The notes below the pieces were generated by a model. The model searched no databases, had not been told where the DNA came from, and saw only the letters and a list, made by a program, of their open reading frames with translations. 64,000 nt of DNA from Azolla caroliniana (lineage: Eukaryota; Polypodiophyta): NCBI GenBank assembly GCA_043228905.1, contig JBHGNT010000010.1:14384001-14448000 (forward strand), written 5' to 3'. Both the position numbers and the translations under genes were made by a program. Below, one piece after another: positions 52,720 to 63,478 of this stretch; position 1 is the first letter of the stretch, and each line of letters opens with the position of its first letter.

Positions 52720-53553
52720 TCATCTTTTGTTCTCTGCAACTTGCTTCAATCGACATGCCCTTTCTGTATGCCCTTTTTTCTTACAATATCTGCAAATCAG
52801 TTTGAAACCACCATTGGATTGTCTTGTTGAAGCTTTCCAAGCATCATTTACCTTGTTGGTACTTGATATTTCTGCATTTCTGTAAGCATCCAATTTAGCT
52901 CTATATCTATTATTATAAGATGATTTTTGTGTTTTGCTAAATGTTACAGTCATTGCCAAAGATGGAGTGGATTCTTTTAATTTCCGCCGAAGTTTTTCAT
53001 GGCGGATCTTGGTAATCAAATCAGACAAAGAATTACCTTGGCTATTCATGGTGACAAACGTGCTCCAGGATTCTAGAAGTTTACTCAATAGGAGCTCAAT
53101 CTTCATTTCTTTTGAGATTTCATTTCCCGCAATGATAGCTTCTTCGAGATATATCTCCCAGGTATCAAAGAAGGTAAGAACATTTTCTTCTTCCTGCAAA
53201 ACCCACATGTGAAACAAGGTAGGAAGAGTATGGATTCTAGTAGTACCATCTTGTGGTTCAAACATCTATTTTACTTTGGACCACATTTCTGTTGTAGTTG
53301 TGAGTTTTCGAATGCCATCAGCTTGCTTGTCTTCTACATGTAGCAGTGTTTCAAGCTTTGCCCTTTTGTCTTTGTTTTTCCAATCTTTCCATGCTTTTGA
53401 TTGTGTATTTTTTTGTGCTTGACAGGTTTCGGTGATGACTTCAAGTAGCTCCTCCAAATCAAGTAGTAGCTCCATCCTTGGTTTCCAAATTCTGTAGTTT
53501 TTTGCGGTAAGTCTATCTACCGAGTATTTTCTTGTTTAAGTGGAGCTTGCCAT
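52720..53553 (-). pseudogene. Copia gag with intact zinc knuckle but two nonsense codons
   Basis: A gag-like frame starts at ATG 53553-53551 (MASST, then a TAA at codon 6) and continues in the same frame with YRIWKPRMELLLDLEEL, typical of one plant copia gag family. A TAG lies just before MFEPQDG at 53265. The rest includes a UBN2-type body (LLSKLLESWSTFV) and a perfect CCHC knuckle, CRYCKKKGHTERAC, at 52753-52794. It ends AENKR-stop at 52720. The product would coat retrotransposon RNA; as it stands it cannot be made in full. Confidence 0.85.
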
Positions 53554-53650
53554 AATGTTGAGGCTATTATCTTTTTTTTATTATTATATATATATTGATC
53601 AACAAAAGTAGAGTATGGTGCGGGTAATATATTTTCAGGCTTCATACTAT

Positions 53651-53666
53651 TGATTCTCTGATACCA
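53651..53666 (-). other. Primer binding site (initiator tRNA-Met) of second Copia
   Basis: TGGTATCAGAGAATCA on the minus strand directly follows the LTR end ...AAAAAACA. Its first 11 bases match the 3' end of plant initiator tRNA-Met. Confidence 0.8.
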
Positions 53667-53766
53667 TGTTTTTTTACTATTAATAACTTGTGGTGTGGGG
53701 TTATATTTAGTAATTAACGAAGTAGTTGCTCACTGTCAGCTAATTAGTTATTTATAACTTCTAACA
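53667..53766 (-). repeat. Putative short (100 bp) 5' LTR of second Copia
   Basis: Begins TGTTAGAAGTTATAAATAAC and ends AAAAAACA next to the PBS, so it has TG/CA ends and the right neighbour. 100 bp is short for a plant copia LTR. The 3' LTR is lost, so the outer limit rests only on the TGTTAG start. Confidence 0.55.
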
Positions 53767-53910
53767 ATTGTGACCAAACAAGTAACTTATAATTACAATG
53801 CTCAATTATATATGTGTTTATAAGAATGGGACAAGTGCACTCACTCACTCACTAAATGCGTAGCGTTTCAAGCTAATGTTAAGGCATATTGTGCATGGGA
53901 TAGCTTGACG

Positions 53911-53943
53911 AAAGCCAAAGCCAAAGCCAAAGCCAAAGCCAAA
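53911..53943. repeat. Microsatellite (AAAGCC)5
   Basis: Five perfect hexamer copies plus AAA. Confidence 0.95.
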
Positions 53944-54009
53944 ACGCGAAGGATCCTCATCTCATCTACGTCATCCATCAACTGGAGAGATAACTCCACA
54001 TAACACACT

Positions 54010-54048
54010 ATGCATGCATGCATGCATGTACGTATGTATGTATGTATA
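54010..54048. repeat. Microsatellite (ATGC)n followed by (GTAT)n
   Basis: Compound tetranucleotide repeat, about 39 bp. Confidence 0.93.
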
Positions 54049-54281
54049 CCAAGATAGAGGGTTTGGAGGTCGGTAGGTACCTGCCTAGAAGAGTGAGCGA
54101 TATAATTTAATTAATTAGGAGAAAGCAACAAGGAGAGAAGCCAAGAGAATCCGGAGTGAAAATATCCGAAGATGAAGCAAATCACCAAATGCCCGTGACA
54201 TTGTGGAGGAAGAAAACAATTACACAACCAACAAGTGATGATGAACCAAGAAAGTCGGAAAAGATCTAGAGCTAACTAACC

Positions 54282-54306
54282 AGATAGATAGGTAGATAGA
54301 TAGATA
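54282..54306. repeat. Microsatellite (GATA)n, interrupted
   Basis: AGATAGATAGGTAGATAGAT and onward, about 25 bp with one G interruption. Confidence 0.9.
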
Positions 54307-55663
54307 CAAAGCAAAAGGCCCAGATCGATCGATCTCACCAAATGCCCCCCCACTAGAGATTATACATCTATTTACCATCCATGCATATACGTGAATACTG
54401 GGTTAAACATTTCTATATATATAATATCCATGCTTTTAGGAGGGCCATACTTTTAAATGGCACAATTGAAATGTAGTTGGTAGTGGAATGTAATTAAATT
54501 GCATAGAGATTGAATATAAAGGAAATGGAGCCAACAATTTGGAACATGTAATATTATTATGCTTCATGGTTTTGAGGATGACAAGGGGGATGAATAACGT
54601 CATAACCATTTGATGCCACTATTTGATGCATATTTAAGCCTGTGGACGAAATGAAAAATATCTCAAGAATAGGCATAATGGTTACAACACCCATTTCTTT
54701 CTAATTTGGCTTTCATTCATGTTCTTATTTAGTTATGGGTTTTGAAAACTACACAGCATTAAGATTCAAACTACTATGCCGTTCCACACCTTCCATTAAG
54801 TGTCCAATGCTTTCACGACTACTAGCATTCATACATATACAAGAAGCTTATACAGCAGCTACAAACTAAGCTATCACATGCCTGAACTGAGACAAAAGAA
54901 TCCTAACATAGCAATAAGAGTTGTGCAAGTCCACTAAATAGTGAAAAGATAAAGAGTGGCAAGGATAATAAAACATACCGAATTCCTCTATGAGTGTCTC
55001 CACAGCTTGGCTTCTACAAGCAGCAGCTTTTTCACAGTTCAAACTAGGCAACAGAAATTGTGATATTCACCCTTGAAAAAGTCCTGAATTTTCAACACAA
55101 TTCATAACTTGCTACGCAAATGCTCACACAGAATATAATGGCTGAACATATAGGTATTAATCTTCTAAGCACAGGGAAGTCACACAAACCAGGAGCACAC
55201 AAATTTATACTGAGTGACACTTAATCTATATATTTTTTTGGCGTATGAACTTAGTCACAAAAGTCCAACAAAACCCAGTCAGTCGATGTATACTTTGCAG
55301 GTGGATAATGAATAATAAATAAAGGTGAAATGCAAGAGTATTACAAAAAGAAATTTCAGACTTCGAAATACTACAAAACTTGGCAATTGTTACTCATGTG
55401 CGAGCTTCACCACTACCAAATGTTATGGTTAATATCTCCCAATGAAAATTGCTCAGCTTTCTGTCACCAGCAAAATTGTTAACTTACACAAATTTGTATT
55501 ACTTGCTATGAAAATTCAATACTCAGAATACAAGTGACCCCTTAGAATTTTGGTGAAAACTAATTTGGAAAATGTTTTTTTTCTAATTAGAACGAAACTG
55601 CTGAGGACGTATATCTCGACTCAGATGTCATGTTCAAAAAAGAACAAGAAACACTTTTCCAGC

Positions 55664-56164
<501 letters not shown>

Positions 56165-56482
56165 CTACATCCAATGCATAAAACATGGTTATAATATGGA
56201 ATTACCTTCTAATCCATTACTGCAAACTTACAGTTCCTTAAGGTCACAATTAAAATTTGTACAGATCCTACATCTTCATTTATGGATGCCATGTCTCTGC
56301 AAACCAATTATTGACTGTAGGACCAAAAAATGTGTGCAAGATTCCTCAACAACCTTTAGCAAATGTGAACATTAAAAGAGAGCATATATCCAATGCCTGA
56401 TTCAAAAACATATTATGAAAGTGTAGATAATTACTATCTTCTACTCAAGGCTTTACCACAATATAGATAACTATTATTTTCA

Positions 56483-56707
<225 letters not shown>

Positions 56708-56796
56708 CTAGTATAAGAGAAAGAGAGAATATCAAAATGTTCAGACTACAAATATTTATGTATCAGCAATCCATAACTCAAATTCACGCATGTTAC

Positions 56797-56970
56797 CTTT
56801 CCTTGCCCTTGACTCCCATTTGCCTTCTGAGAATGAATGAGATCCATCAACATGCTTCGTTTCTCTTGATCCGGAACATATTCAACCCTTTGGGCAATGA
56901 GATCAGTGCTCGAACCCACTCTTCCAACAGCCAAGAAGATATAATTAGACAAGAAATCTGCAGCCAGCCT
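56797..56970 (-). CDS. DEAD-box RNA helicase, second visible exon
   Basis: A 174-bp, 58-codon exon, RLAADFLSNYIFLAVGRVG ... SQGQGK, forming the start of RecA domain 2. The acceptor is CAG (56973-56971) and the donor GTAAC (56796-56792). It joins in frame to PREIQ of the exon at 63236-63478, across a 6,265-bp intron enlarged by Copia. It has Pro in EYVPDQEK where the left copy and relatives have Leu. That is a possibly harmful substitution at a beta-strand/linker position, or a harmless polymorphism. Confidence 0.92.
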
Positions 56971-57031
56971 CTGCCAAAACAAATCACTAAATCTCTCACT
57001 CCATGATGTTGGTGGTTTTTTATTGCAAACA

Positions 57032-57470
57032 TGTAAAGATTAGTGTGCAGAAGTTAAATAGACACAACCAGCTCAGCCGGACAGTAACAGAGAACAGTAA
57101 ACACTGAGAACAATGGAGAGAGAGAGAGTACACAGGAGAGACAGAGAGAGCAGAACAATAAAACTCAAATTCAAATAACACTCTATACATACAAATGTGC
57201 TCCGAGAGCACTTTTATACAAGTCCTCAAAAGGACTGACAGAAGTACTAACATGTACTTCAATGCTCATAACTAAGCGACAGACACTAACTCCCAAAAAA
57301 TATGCCTATCTACTAGGCTAGGATTGTAGGCCTCTAACGGCCTACCGGCTCTCATGGATCCGACTCACCGATCCAATCTAGGCCTAGCCGATTCGATCTT
57401 CACCCAATCTAGCTCTCGGCTTGTTCAGCCGATTCGGCCCATCGGCCCATGTTGAGCTTGCTTCTCAACA
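57032..57470 (-). repeat. Copia 3' LTR (right copy)
   Basis: 439 bp, TGTTGAGAAG...CTTTACA on the minus strand. Being sense to the helicase, its transcription stop/polyadenylation region could interfere with intron read-through. Confidence 0.95.
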
Positions 57471-58030
57471 CTCCCCCTCAATCTCAAACTGAGATTCCAT
57501 CTGATCTGCCAGTTCCTTGCCTCGGCTTCTCCTAGCGTCTTTTCGCCTTGCTCACACCCCTCATCCGGTTCGGTCCTGCGTTCCACAACCCCTCCAGTCC
57601 AACGCTTCTTGACCCATCCAACTCCATGCATCTTGACCCATCCAACCCCCGCATCTCGACCCCTACAGTCGGCTTGTCTGCTCATCAGGCCCATCTCAGC
57701 TCCATCGTTGTCGCGGTATTGGCGCTTCTCGACCCGTCGAATCCTTCGTTTCGGTGTCGGCTTCGGCTGCCTTCCTGTCCGCTTGGCTTTCACTTGATTC
57801 GGCTCGTCCGAATCAAACCACTCGACCGACTCAGCTGTCTCCAATTCGTCATCCGTCTGCAAGCCCTTGACCACATCCGACCATTTTCTGGTCCCAGCCT
57901 CTTTCTTCTGGTCGGCTCTGTCCTTGACTCTGCCGCCTTTGCCGCTTGTTCCAACTCTATCGGATATGTCGACTTCTTCAATCGATTCGGCATCTTGTTC
58001 AGTTTCAACTTTCTTCGTTGCTCTCTCCAT
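57425..58030 (-). CDS. Extra ORF downstream of Copia pol (unknown)
   Basis: A 201-codon ORF begins MERATKKVETEQ about 30 bp after the pol TAA (58061-58063) and ends inside the 3' LTR. It is very charged: an acidic N-terminal part, a basic patch (KPTPKRRIRRVEKRQYR), then a WVKK and E/K-rich tail. No transmembrane or signal segment is seen, so it is not an obvious env-like protein. It is the longest intact frame in an element whose pol is full of stops, but no homologue is recognised. It could be an accessory copia ORF or chance openness in a region poor in stop-prone codons. Confidence 0.4.
   Translation of the reverse strand: MERATKKVETEQDAESIEEVDISDRVGTSGKGGRVKDRADQKKEAGTRKWSDVVKGLQTDDELETAESVEWFDSDEPNQVKAKRTGRQPKPTPKRRIRRVEKRQYRDNDGAEMGLMSRQADCRGRDAGVGWVKMHGVGWVKKRWTGGVVERRTEPDEGCEQGEKTLGEAEARNWQIRWNLSLRLRGSVEKQAQHGPMGRIG
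57471..57481 (-). other. Copia polypurine tract (right copy)
   Basis: TTGAGGGGGAG on the minus strand, adjacent to the 3' LTR. Confidence 0.88.
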
Positions 58031-58060
58031 TTTTCTCTACCTGTGCGGCACATTGAGATG

Positions 58061-59398
58061 TTATAGCCCAAGCATCTCCAAGAAGTGTTGCAACTTGTCC
58101 GATCCGAGCGCTTTGGTGAAGATGTCGGCAACCTACCGATCGGTTCGAACATATCGGAGTTAAACTTCACCGCTCAAGACCCGCTCGCGCACAAAGTGAT
58201 CATGCACTTCTATGTGCTTTGTGCGAGCATGGAACACGGGGTTCTTGGCTAGCTGTATGTTGCTAATGTTGTCGCAGTAGATCGGGATTGAAGTGGGAAC
58301 TTCGATCCGTAAGTCCTGCAACAACCGCCGAAGCCATATAGCTTCACAAGTCGCGACGGTGGCTCCTCAATATTTAGCTTCGGTGCTTCTGGCCCAGTCG
58401 GCATCCATATAGCCGACTAACTATTCGGCTATACCGTGTCGATACAATATTCCCCGATCCTCCGTGCCGCTAACATATTGCTCGGTTGTCGGTCGCTGCA
58501 TCAACTGACTCATCACTCCGACCAAATAGCGAAGGTCAGGTCGGGTGATAGTTAAATATATAAGGCTTCCAACAATTTGTCAGAACCATTGATCATTGTA
58601 GGCCGCTCCTGACTCGGGATGTAGCTTCAGGTTTTTGTTGAAGGGAGTAGAGACGTATCGACAATCCGTCATACCGAACTTCTACAGCATATTCAATACA
58701 TAATGTCGTTGAGACAATAATATGTCATCGGGGGTGTGGATCACTTCGATCCCGAGAAAGTAGTGAAGGTCCCCCAAGTCCTTCATCTCGAATGCGTCTG
58801 ACAGCTGGGACTTTACTTGGCCAATTTCAGCAAAGTCGGGTCCGGTGACGACCAAGTCGTCGACGTACATTAGAATGCATACCGGACCTTTCGGACTTTT
58901 CTGAAATGAACAATGAAGAGTCAGACTTGGAGGCTGCAAACCCCATCTTATGCAATCAATGCGTGATCTTCGAGTTCCAAGCACAGGGGGCTTGCTTACG
59001 GCCATAAAGCAATTTCTTCAGTCTACATACTGCCGACTTGTTCTTCAAGATCACCTTGAAGAAACATGTTCATGTCCATCTAGTGGAGATGCCACCCCCT
59101 TGCCGTTGCGATTGCCAGCACCACATGAACCGATGACATCGTCATCTTCGCTGCCGGTGCGAAGGTCTCATCGTAGTCAATTCCGTGGGTCTGTGCATAT
59201 CCCTTGGCCACCAATTGGGCCTTGTACTGGTTGACCGAACCGTCGGCATTGTATTTCACCTTATACACCCACTTACATCCAATCAGTTTGCAGTTTCGAG
59301 GAGGGTCAACTAAGTCCCATGTCTCGTTGGAATCAAGTGCCCGCATTTCTTCCTCCATGGGCAAACGCCATTTAGCATCCTGTGATGCCTCCGCTTAG
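58061..59398 (-). pseudogene. Copia pol: reverse transcriptase and RNase H, right copy
   Basis: RT pieces: MEEEMRALDSNETWDLV and CKWVYKVKYN (59080-59364), then QKSPKGPVCILMYVDDLVV with the YVDD catalytic motif at 58856-58867. RNase H follows with ATVATCEAIWLRRLL, YCDNISNIQLAKNP and ADIFTKALGSDK, ending at TAA 58061-58063. Stops include TAG at 58682-58684 (after LNML), TAG where AEQLVGY is expected, TGA where FRQIVGS is expected, and TAG at 58133-58135 where the left copy keeps CAG. Most stops look like C-to-T changes of Gln or Arg codons. A frame shift separates the two RT parts near 59010-59080. Confidence 0.88.
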
Positions 59399-59479
59399 CT
59401 CTCCGACTTGCGGACTTCCACCACCTTCGTCATGTACGCAAAATGGTGTGCCATGTACTCGTTATAACCATACTGGATC

Positions 59480-60410
59480 AACTACTTCTTGTGGCGAGTC
59501 GATCGGCGGAGCTTCTCATTTGCCGATTTTAGGGCCCTCTTGGCTGCATCCGACCTCAACTCTTGAGGTCGGTCTTCGCTCCAGTTGGTGTCGAATTCTC
59601 CCATATCAATCCGATTCTAGATGTAGACCGTTGTTCAAACCGCTTCGGCCCAGTAAAACTTGGGCATGGTCTTCTCCTCAAGCATTGCCCGTGTTGCTTC
59701 GACAATCGACCGATTTTTTCGTTCAGCTACGTCATTCTGCTCCGGCGTTTATGTCTACAGCTGAATTCTCGCCGAATTCCCATCTGTTGTAGATAACAAT
59801 TGAACTGGCGGAAAAGTATTCTTTTGCGTCGTCTGACCGCAGGCACTTGATCTTTCTTTCTATTTCCTTTTCTACTAGACTTTTTAGGTTCTAGAAACAG
59901 TCGAAATCTTCACTCTTCTTTTCGATCAAGTAGATCCAAGTGTGTCGGCTATATAGTCGTCGATGAAAGAGACGAAGTATTGACTCCCGCCTAGGATCAC
60001 ATTATTTATCGGTCCCCATATTTCCCAATGTATTAAGTCGAGCTTATTCCGGCTCCGATTTCACTCGTTGGGGAAGCCTTCTGACCACTAAATTTCAGCA
60101 ATCCGAAAACTACTTGATCGTTTGCAGCTCTTGAAGCCTTTGATAGTTGACGTGGCCGATCCACTTATGCCATAAGTCAACGTCCGACTTGACTCTTTGT
60201 CCTTTGGCGAACAGTGCAGTGCCTACGCCATTTGGGTCGAGGATGAACATCCTCCCTTCCCGGCACCCTTGCGCGATGATTTGGCCTTCCTCTTTGATGA
60301 AGCACCCTAGGTGGGTGAACCGGATTTACATCCCTTGATCAACGATCTGCTCGACCGACAACAAGTTTTTCGTTATTGTCAGAACGTGCAGTAAGTTCAT
60401 AAGTCTCCGA
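59480..60410 (-). pseudogene. Copia integrase and GAG-pre-integrase, right copy
   Basis: Pre-integrase region with DLWHKWIGHVNYQRLQELQ (near 60120-60180), preceded by AQGCREGRMFILDPNG. Integrase-core pieces: YFVSFIDDYIA (near 59950-59985), WIYLIEKKSEDFD (near 59900-59940) and CLRSDD (near 59830-59850). No continuous frame. Confidence 0.75.
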
Positions 60411-60412
60411 TT

Positions 60413-60601
60413 CTATCCGACATGTTCGATCGGATGCAAGGTGTCGTCTCTGATTTCGACGACTCCCGGTTGTTCTGTTTCTCCAGGTAGGAGAACCACT
60501 ATGTGGCTCGTCATATGATTTGACGCTCCAGAGTTGACATACCACACCTCATTCGGTTTCAAGGTGCTCTTCTTCATCGAACTTGCCTTGTGCTTCATCA
60601 C
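60413..60601 (-). pseudogene. Copia protease with catalytic Asp lost, right copy
   Basis: Frame containing NEVWYVNSGASNHM. The catalytic Asp of the D-S/T-G-A motif is Asn (AAC at 60533-60535), a G-to-A transition; the left copy keeps Asp. The aspartic protease would be dead. Confidence 0.82.
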
Positions 60602-61543
60602 AAAGGTTGGGCCCTTTTTAGTTTTGGCTCCTTCCGACCCTTCGGCATATTGTGAACGCTGTCAATTTCCATGTTCGGCTCTGCCGGATCCGGATTTGTC
60701 CAAATCGGCGCACTTCTTCCAGCACTCACTCTCTCTATGGCCCTTCCAGCAACAATACTAGCATTCCGTTTCGGCCTTTGCTTGCCGGTTCTGGCGCCCC
60801 TTTGACCCCCCCCTGCTTGTGGAGGGTCCATAACTGTTGTCGGCACCACCTATGTGCCTTCTTTCCTGCTCTTGTTGGCCGCCACCATTGCGTGCAAATC
60901 CACCTCGTCCTCCACGTCCACCGGGCCTATCTACCTCTGTGTACAACACCAGTTGTCGGATTGTGTGCTCCTTGACGCACCCGCGTGGTTTTCTTCGACC
61001 AAAAGCATTGATTGTAGGTCAAAAAACGACAGTGGCTTCTCCAAATCATCGTCCGGATCAGCCCGTACCTTTGCGCTAGGCCACCAAGGCAGATCTGCAC
61101 CATTTCATCTTCGTCCACCGTCATGTTGATGGACCCCAAGGCGTCACAAATCTCCTTGATCTTTGTGGTGTAGTCGGTCACTGTCATATCCCTTTGTCGA
61201 ATATTGTTGAGCTCTTGCCGGAGCTGCAACTTCCGGGCCGTTGTACTTGCGGCAAAAATCTTTTTTAGATTTTCCTGAGCCTCCTTTGGCGTCCTCGCAT
61301 CCCGAATGTAGCCGAGCATCTGCGTGTGCACACAGGATGCAAGGCAGTACAAGACTCGGCTTGCTGCTTGCTCCCACACTGGAAAATCCTTGTGTGTTGA
61401 ACCCGGCACTACTTCGTTCACTCCTTCCACATAACTCCAGTAGTCGTGCCTTAGCAAGTATTGGTGCATCTTGTAGGACCAAGACGCGTAGTTGCTCCTG
61501 TCAAGCTTTTCCGTCGAAGTGAGCTTGCCATGCTTCTGTCCAT
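60602..61543 (-). pseudogene. Copia gag with stop in the zinc knuckle, right copy
   Basis: The likely start ATG is at 61543-61541. The main gag body lies in another frame (KLTSTEKLDRSNYASWSYK, then MHQYLLRHDYW), so one base appears to be missing just after the start. The UBN2/gag body runs to 60927, then the frame changes into a Gly/Arg-rich linker. The CCHC knuckle at 60722-60763 keeps C, C, H and C, but has TAG at 60758-60760 in its second position, probably from CAG. The left copy shares this TAG, so it is older than the duplication. Confidence 0.85.
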
Positions 61544-61630
61544 TTTCTTCTTCTTGTCTGTTCTCAACCGGGTGTTAGGGTTTGTCTGTGTTTGAGCGTT
61601 TGTCGGCAACAAAGGATTCTCAACCCTCGC

Positions 61631-61642
61631 GCTCTGATACCA
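61631..61642 (-). other. Copia primer binding site (initiator tRNA-Met)
   Basis: TGGTATCAGAGC on the minus strand starts immediately after the 5' LTR's terminal CA. It is complementary to the 3' end of plant initiator tRNA-Met. Confidence 0.93.
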
Positions 61643-62018
61643 TGTAAAGATTAGTGTGCGGAAGTTAAACAGACACAACCGGCTCAGCCGGACAGTAACA
61701 GAGAACGGTAAACACTAAGAACAATGGAGAGAGAGATAGAGAGTACACAAGCGAGACAGAGAGAGCAGAACAGTAAAACTCAAATTCAAAATAACACCCT
61801 GTACATACAAATGTGCTCAAAGATCACTTTTATACAAGTCCTTAAAAGGACCGACATGTACTTCAATGCTCATAACTGAGCGACAGACATTAACTCCCAA
61901 ACTATCTACTAGGCTAGGATTGTAGGCCTCTAACGGCCTACCAGCTCACCGATCCGATCCCGGCCTAGCCGATTCGGTCTTCACCCGATCCGGCCCATGT
62001 TGAGCTTGCTTCTCAACA
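61643..62018 (-). repeat. Copia 5' LTR (right element)
   Basis: 376 bp, shortened against the 3' LTR by four deletions (around GAAGTACTAA, AAAATATGCC, TCTCATGGATCC and a longer one near the outer end). TG/CA ends and the TSD neighbour are kept. Confidence 0.93.
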
Positions 62019-62023
62019 AAACA

Positions 62024-63235
62024 TGACCTAATTAATGCTTCAATCTCTGACTGCTTTTTTCAGATCAAAACTGTTGATACACTAAAAATATCTAGACTTC
62101 TCCAAGCTGGTGGATAGTTCCATGTCGAGGGCAGAAATTTTACCACATGAAAATTAAAAAAGTGCACATTCAAGATTCGTAAAATAAATTCTAAACATAA
62201 TTAAACTCAATGAGATAAGCCTAGGTATTCACAATTTGGATACATTACTCAAAGACAAGCAGATGTTCTTATATCTTGCACAATGGGATTACCTTTCTGG
62301 ACCTAGAATGTCATTGTCATTCTATGTAAAGAAGAACGGTATCAGTTTCCTGACATTTTTCTTTCTCACAAACATTTATGCTAATAAAAATAAATTAACT
62401 TCATTAGATCACATAAATATTCATAATTCAGATCCACACACAAAGAAACAGATATCTTTCTAATCCTGTATCATATGAGTAGCTTTTCTGATAGAATCTA
62501 GATGAAAGATAGCAAAAAACTGTGAAAGATTCATGAGGCAGAATGTTCTAGGGTACAGCAAAACACCCACATCACGACGCTAAATATCAAGGACACTAAT
62601 GCTATAGACATGATGACTCGTGAATCAAGAGCCCTAGAGTAATTAATGTAATAGACAGTCTAGCTAATGTGAGCCACGAGTTCCCATACTACAATTGAGG
62701 ATCTGTTAGCAAAATGCCTATAATCAAGAGATGGAACTTCCATAAGATCAGATTTCATAAATTTGTTTTGTGGATTTAGAAAGAAACAGAGTTTCTTTTA
62801 TCCTAGCTGGCATTCTGTATTTTTCAGCCGGTTGATGCTAGTTTACTTCCTCATAAACAGAAAAAGGACCTCATTCCTCACTCTTATTGTTCAAGTCTTG
62901 TCAAACGTCAGACCCTTTTCTCTATCCAGCACCCACAAAAGAAGCCCTCAACTCCATAGAGATTCTCACAGCAAATGGTAAATCCTGTGTAATGTAAACT
63001 CTAAGATCTTCTTGAAAATAGATACAATTGACATGAGAACAAATTGATACACTGTACAATCATGGTGTTTTACCCTACCTACAACGAATGAGATACTCTA
63101 GTAAACACAAATACTTTACTGCATTTATGTTGACTCAAGACCTCTGCAAAGCATTGACACCACCTCATTTTAATTACTTTCAAGAAAACCCAAGAAAAAG
63201 ATTATTACCTTAACAGCACATGCATGTTGTATTAC
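62024..63235 (-). other. Helicase intron sequence 5' of the Copia insertion
   Basis: AT-rich. Beyond being the original intron (about 1.27 kb without Copia), nothing is recognised here. Short frames on either strand show no family features. Confidence 0.7.
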
Positions 63236-63478
63236 CTGAATTTCTCTTGGAAAGGTTGCACTAAATAGCATAGTTTGCCTCTCCCCTGCTCGTGGCATAT
63301 CCATCTGCTCCACAATCCTGCGGATCTGTGGCTCAAATCCCATGTCAAGCATCCGATCAGCTTCATCCAAGGCCAAGTAGCGTACTTGAGATAGAGATAC
63401 TCTAGCCCTCTCCAACAGGTCAGATAAGCGTCCGGGTGTTGCAACCAAAATATCAACTCCCCTCTCAAGATCTCGTAG
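63236..63478 (-). CDS. DEAD-box RNA helicase, first visible exon (TPGR, DEAD, SAT)
   Basis: A 243-bp, 81-codon exon starting [18 protein letters not shown], with motif II DEAD in [17 protein letters not shown] and motif III SAT in [12 protein letters not shown]. The acceptor TTATTTCAG lies at 63487-63479 and the donor CAG/GTAATA at 63236/63235. It encodes the ATP-hydrolysis half of RecA domain 1 and matches plant DDX3-type helicases almost residue for residue as I remember them. Upstream exons (Q motif, GKT, PTRELA) lie beyond the window. Together with the three exons to the left it gives an unbroken C-terminal two-thirds of the protein. Confidence 0.94.

Larger units (their letters stand above)
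52473..53766 (-). mobile_element. Second Ty1/copia element, 5' part only
   Basis: Minus-strand order: short 5' LTR (53667-53766), PBS, gag, start of protease. The array edge at about 52472 cuts it inside protease, so integrase, RT and the 3' LTR are absent. Its gag is a different family from the Copia in the duplication. Stops interrupt gag. Confidence 0.85.
53767..55663. other. Intergenic / helicase 3' flank with no clear gene
   Basis: AT-rich sequence with microsatellites at 53911-54306. The minus strand immediately beyond the helicase stop (55663 downward) should hold its 3' UTR, but I see no clear AATAAA there. A short splice-bounded segment at 54979-55043 could be an exon; support is weak. 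Otherwise I see nothing in this stretch. Confidence 0.5.
57032..62018 (-). mobile_element. Complete Ty1/copia retrotransposon in helicase intron
   Basis: The 4,987-bp element lies on the minus strand, the same orientation as the helicase. It has 5' LTR 61643-62018 (376 bp), PBS 61631-61642, gag, protease, integrase, RT, RNase H, an extra ORF, PPT 57471-57481 and 3' LTR 57032-57470 (439 bp). The target site duplication AAACA flanks both ends (57027-57031 and 62019-62023). The order PR-INT-RT-RNH identifies copia. Unequal LTR lengths (four deletions, about 63 bp, in the 5' LTR), substitutions and many stops show it is old and inactive. Confidence 0.96.

Noticed and set aside
57548-58066. Plus-strand ORF of 172 codons
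   Set aside because: It is the antisense shadow of the minus-strand extra ORF and RNase H tail, Ser/Pro/Leu-rich without any domain.
62236-62463. Plus-strand ORF in the helicase intron
   Set aside because: Short and AT-rich, no family features, lies within an intron on the opposite strand.
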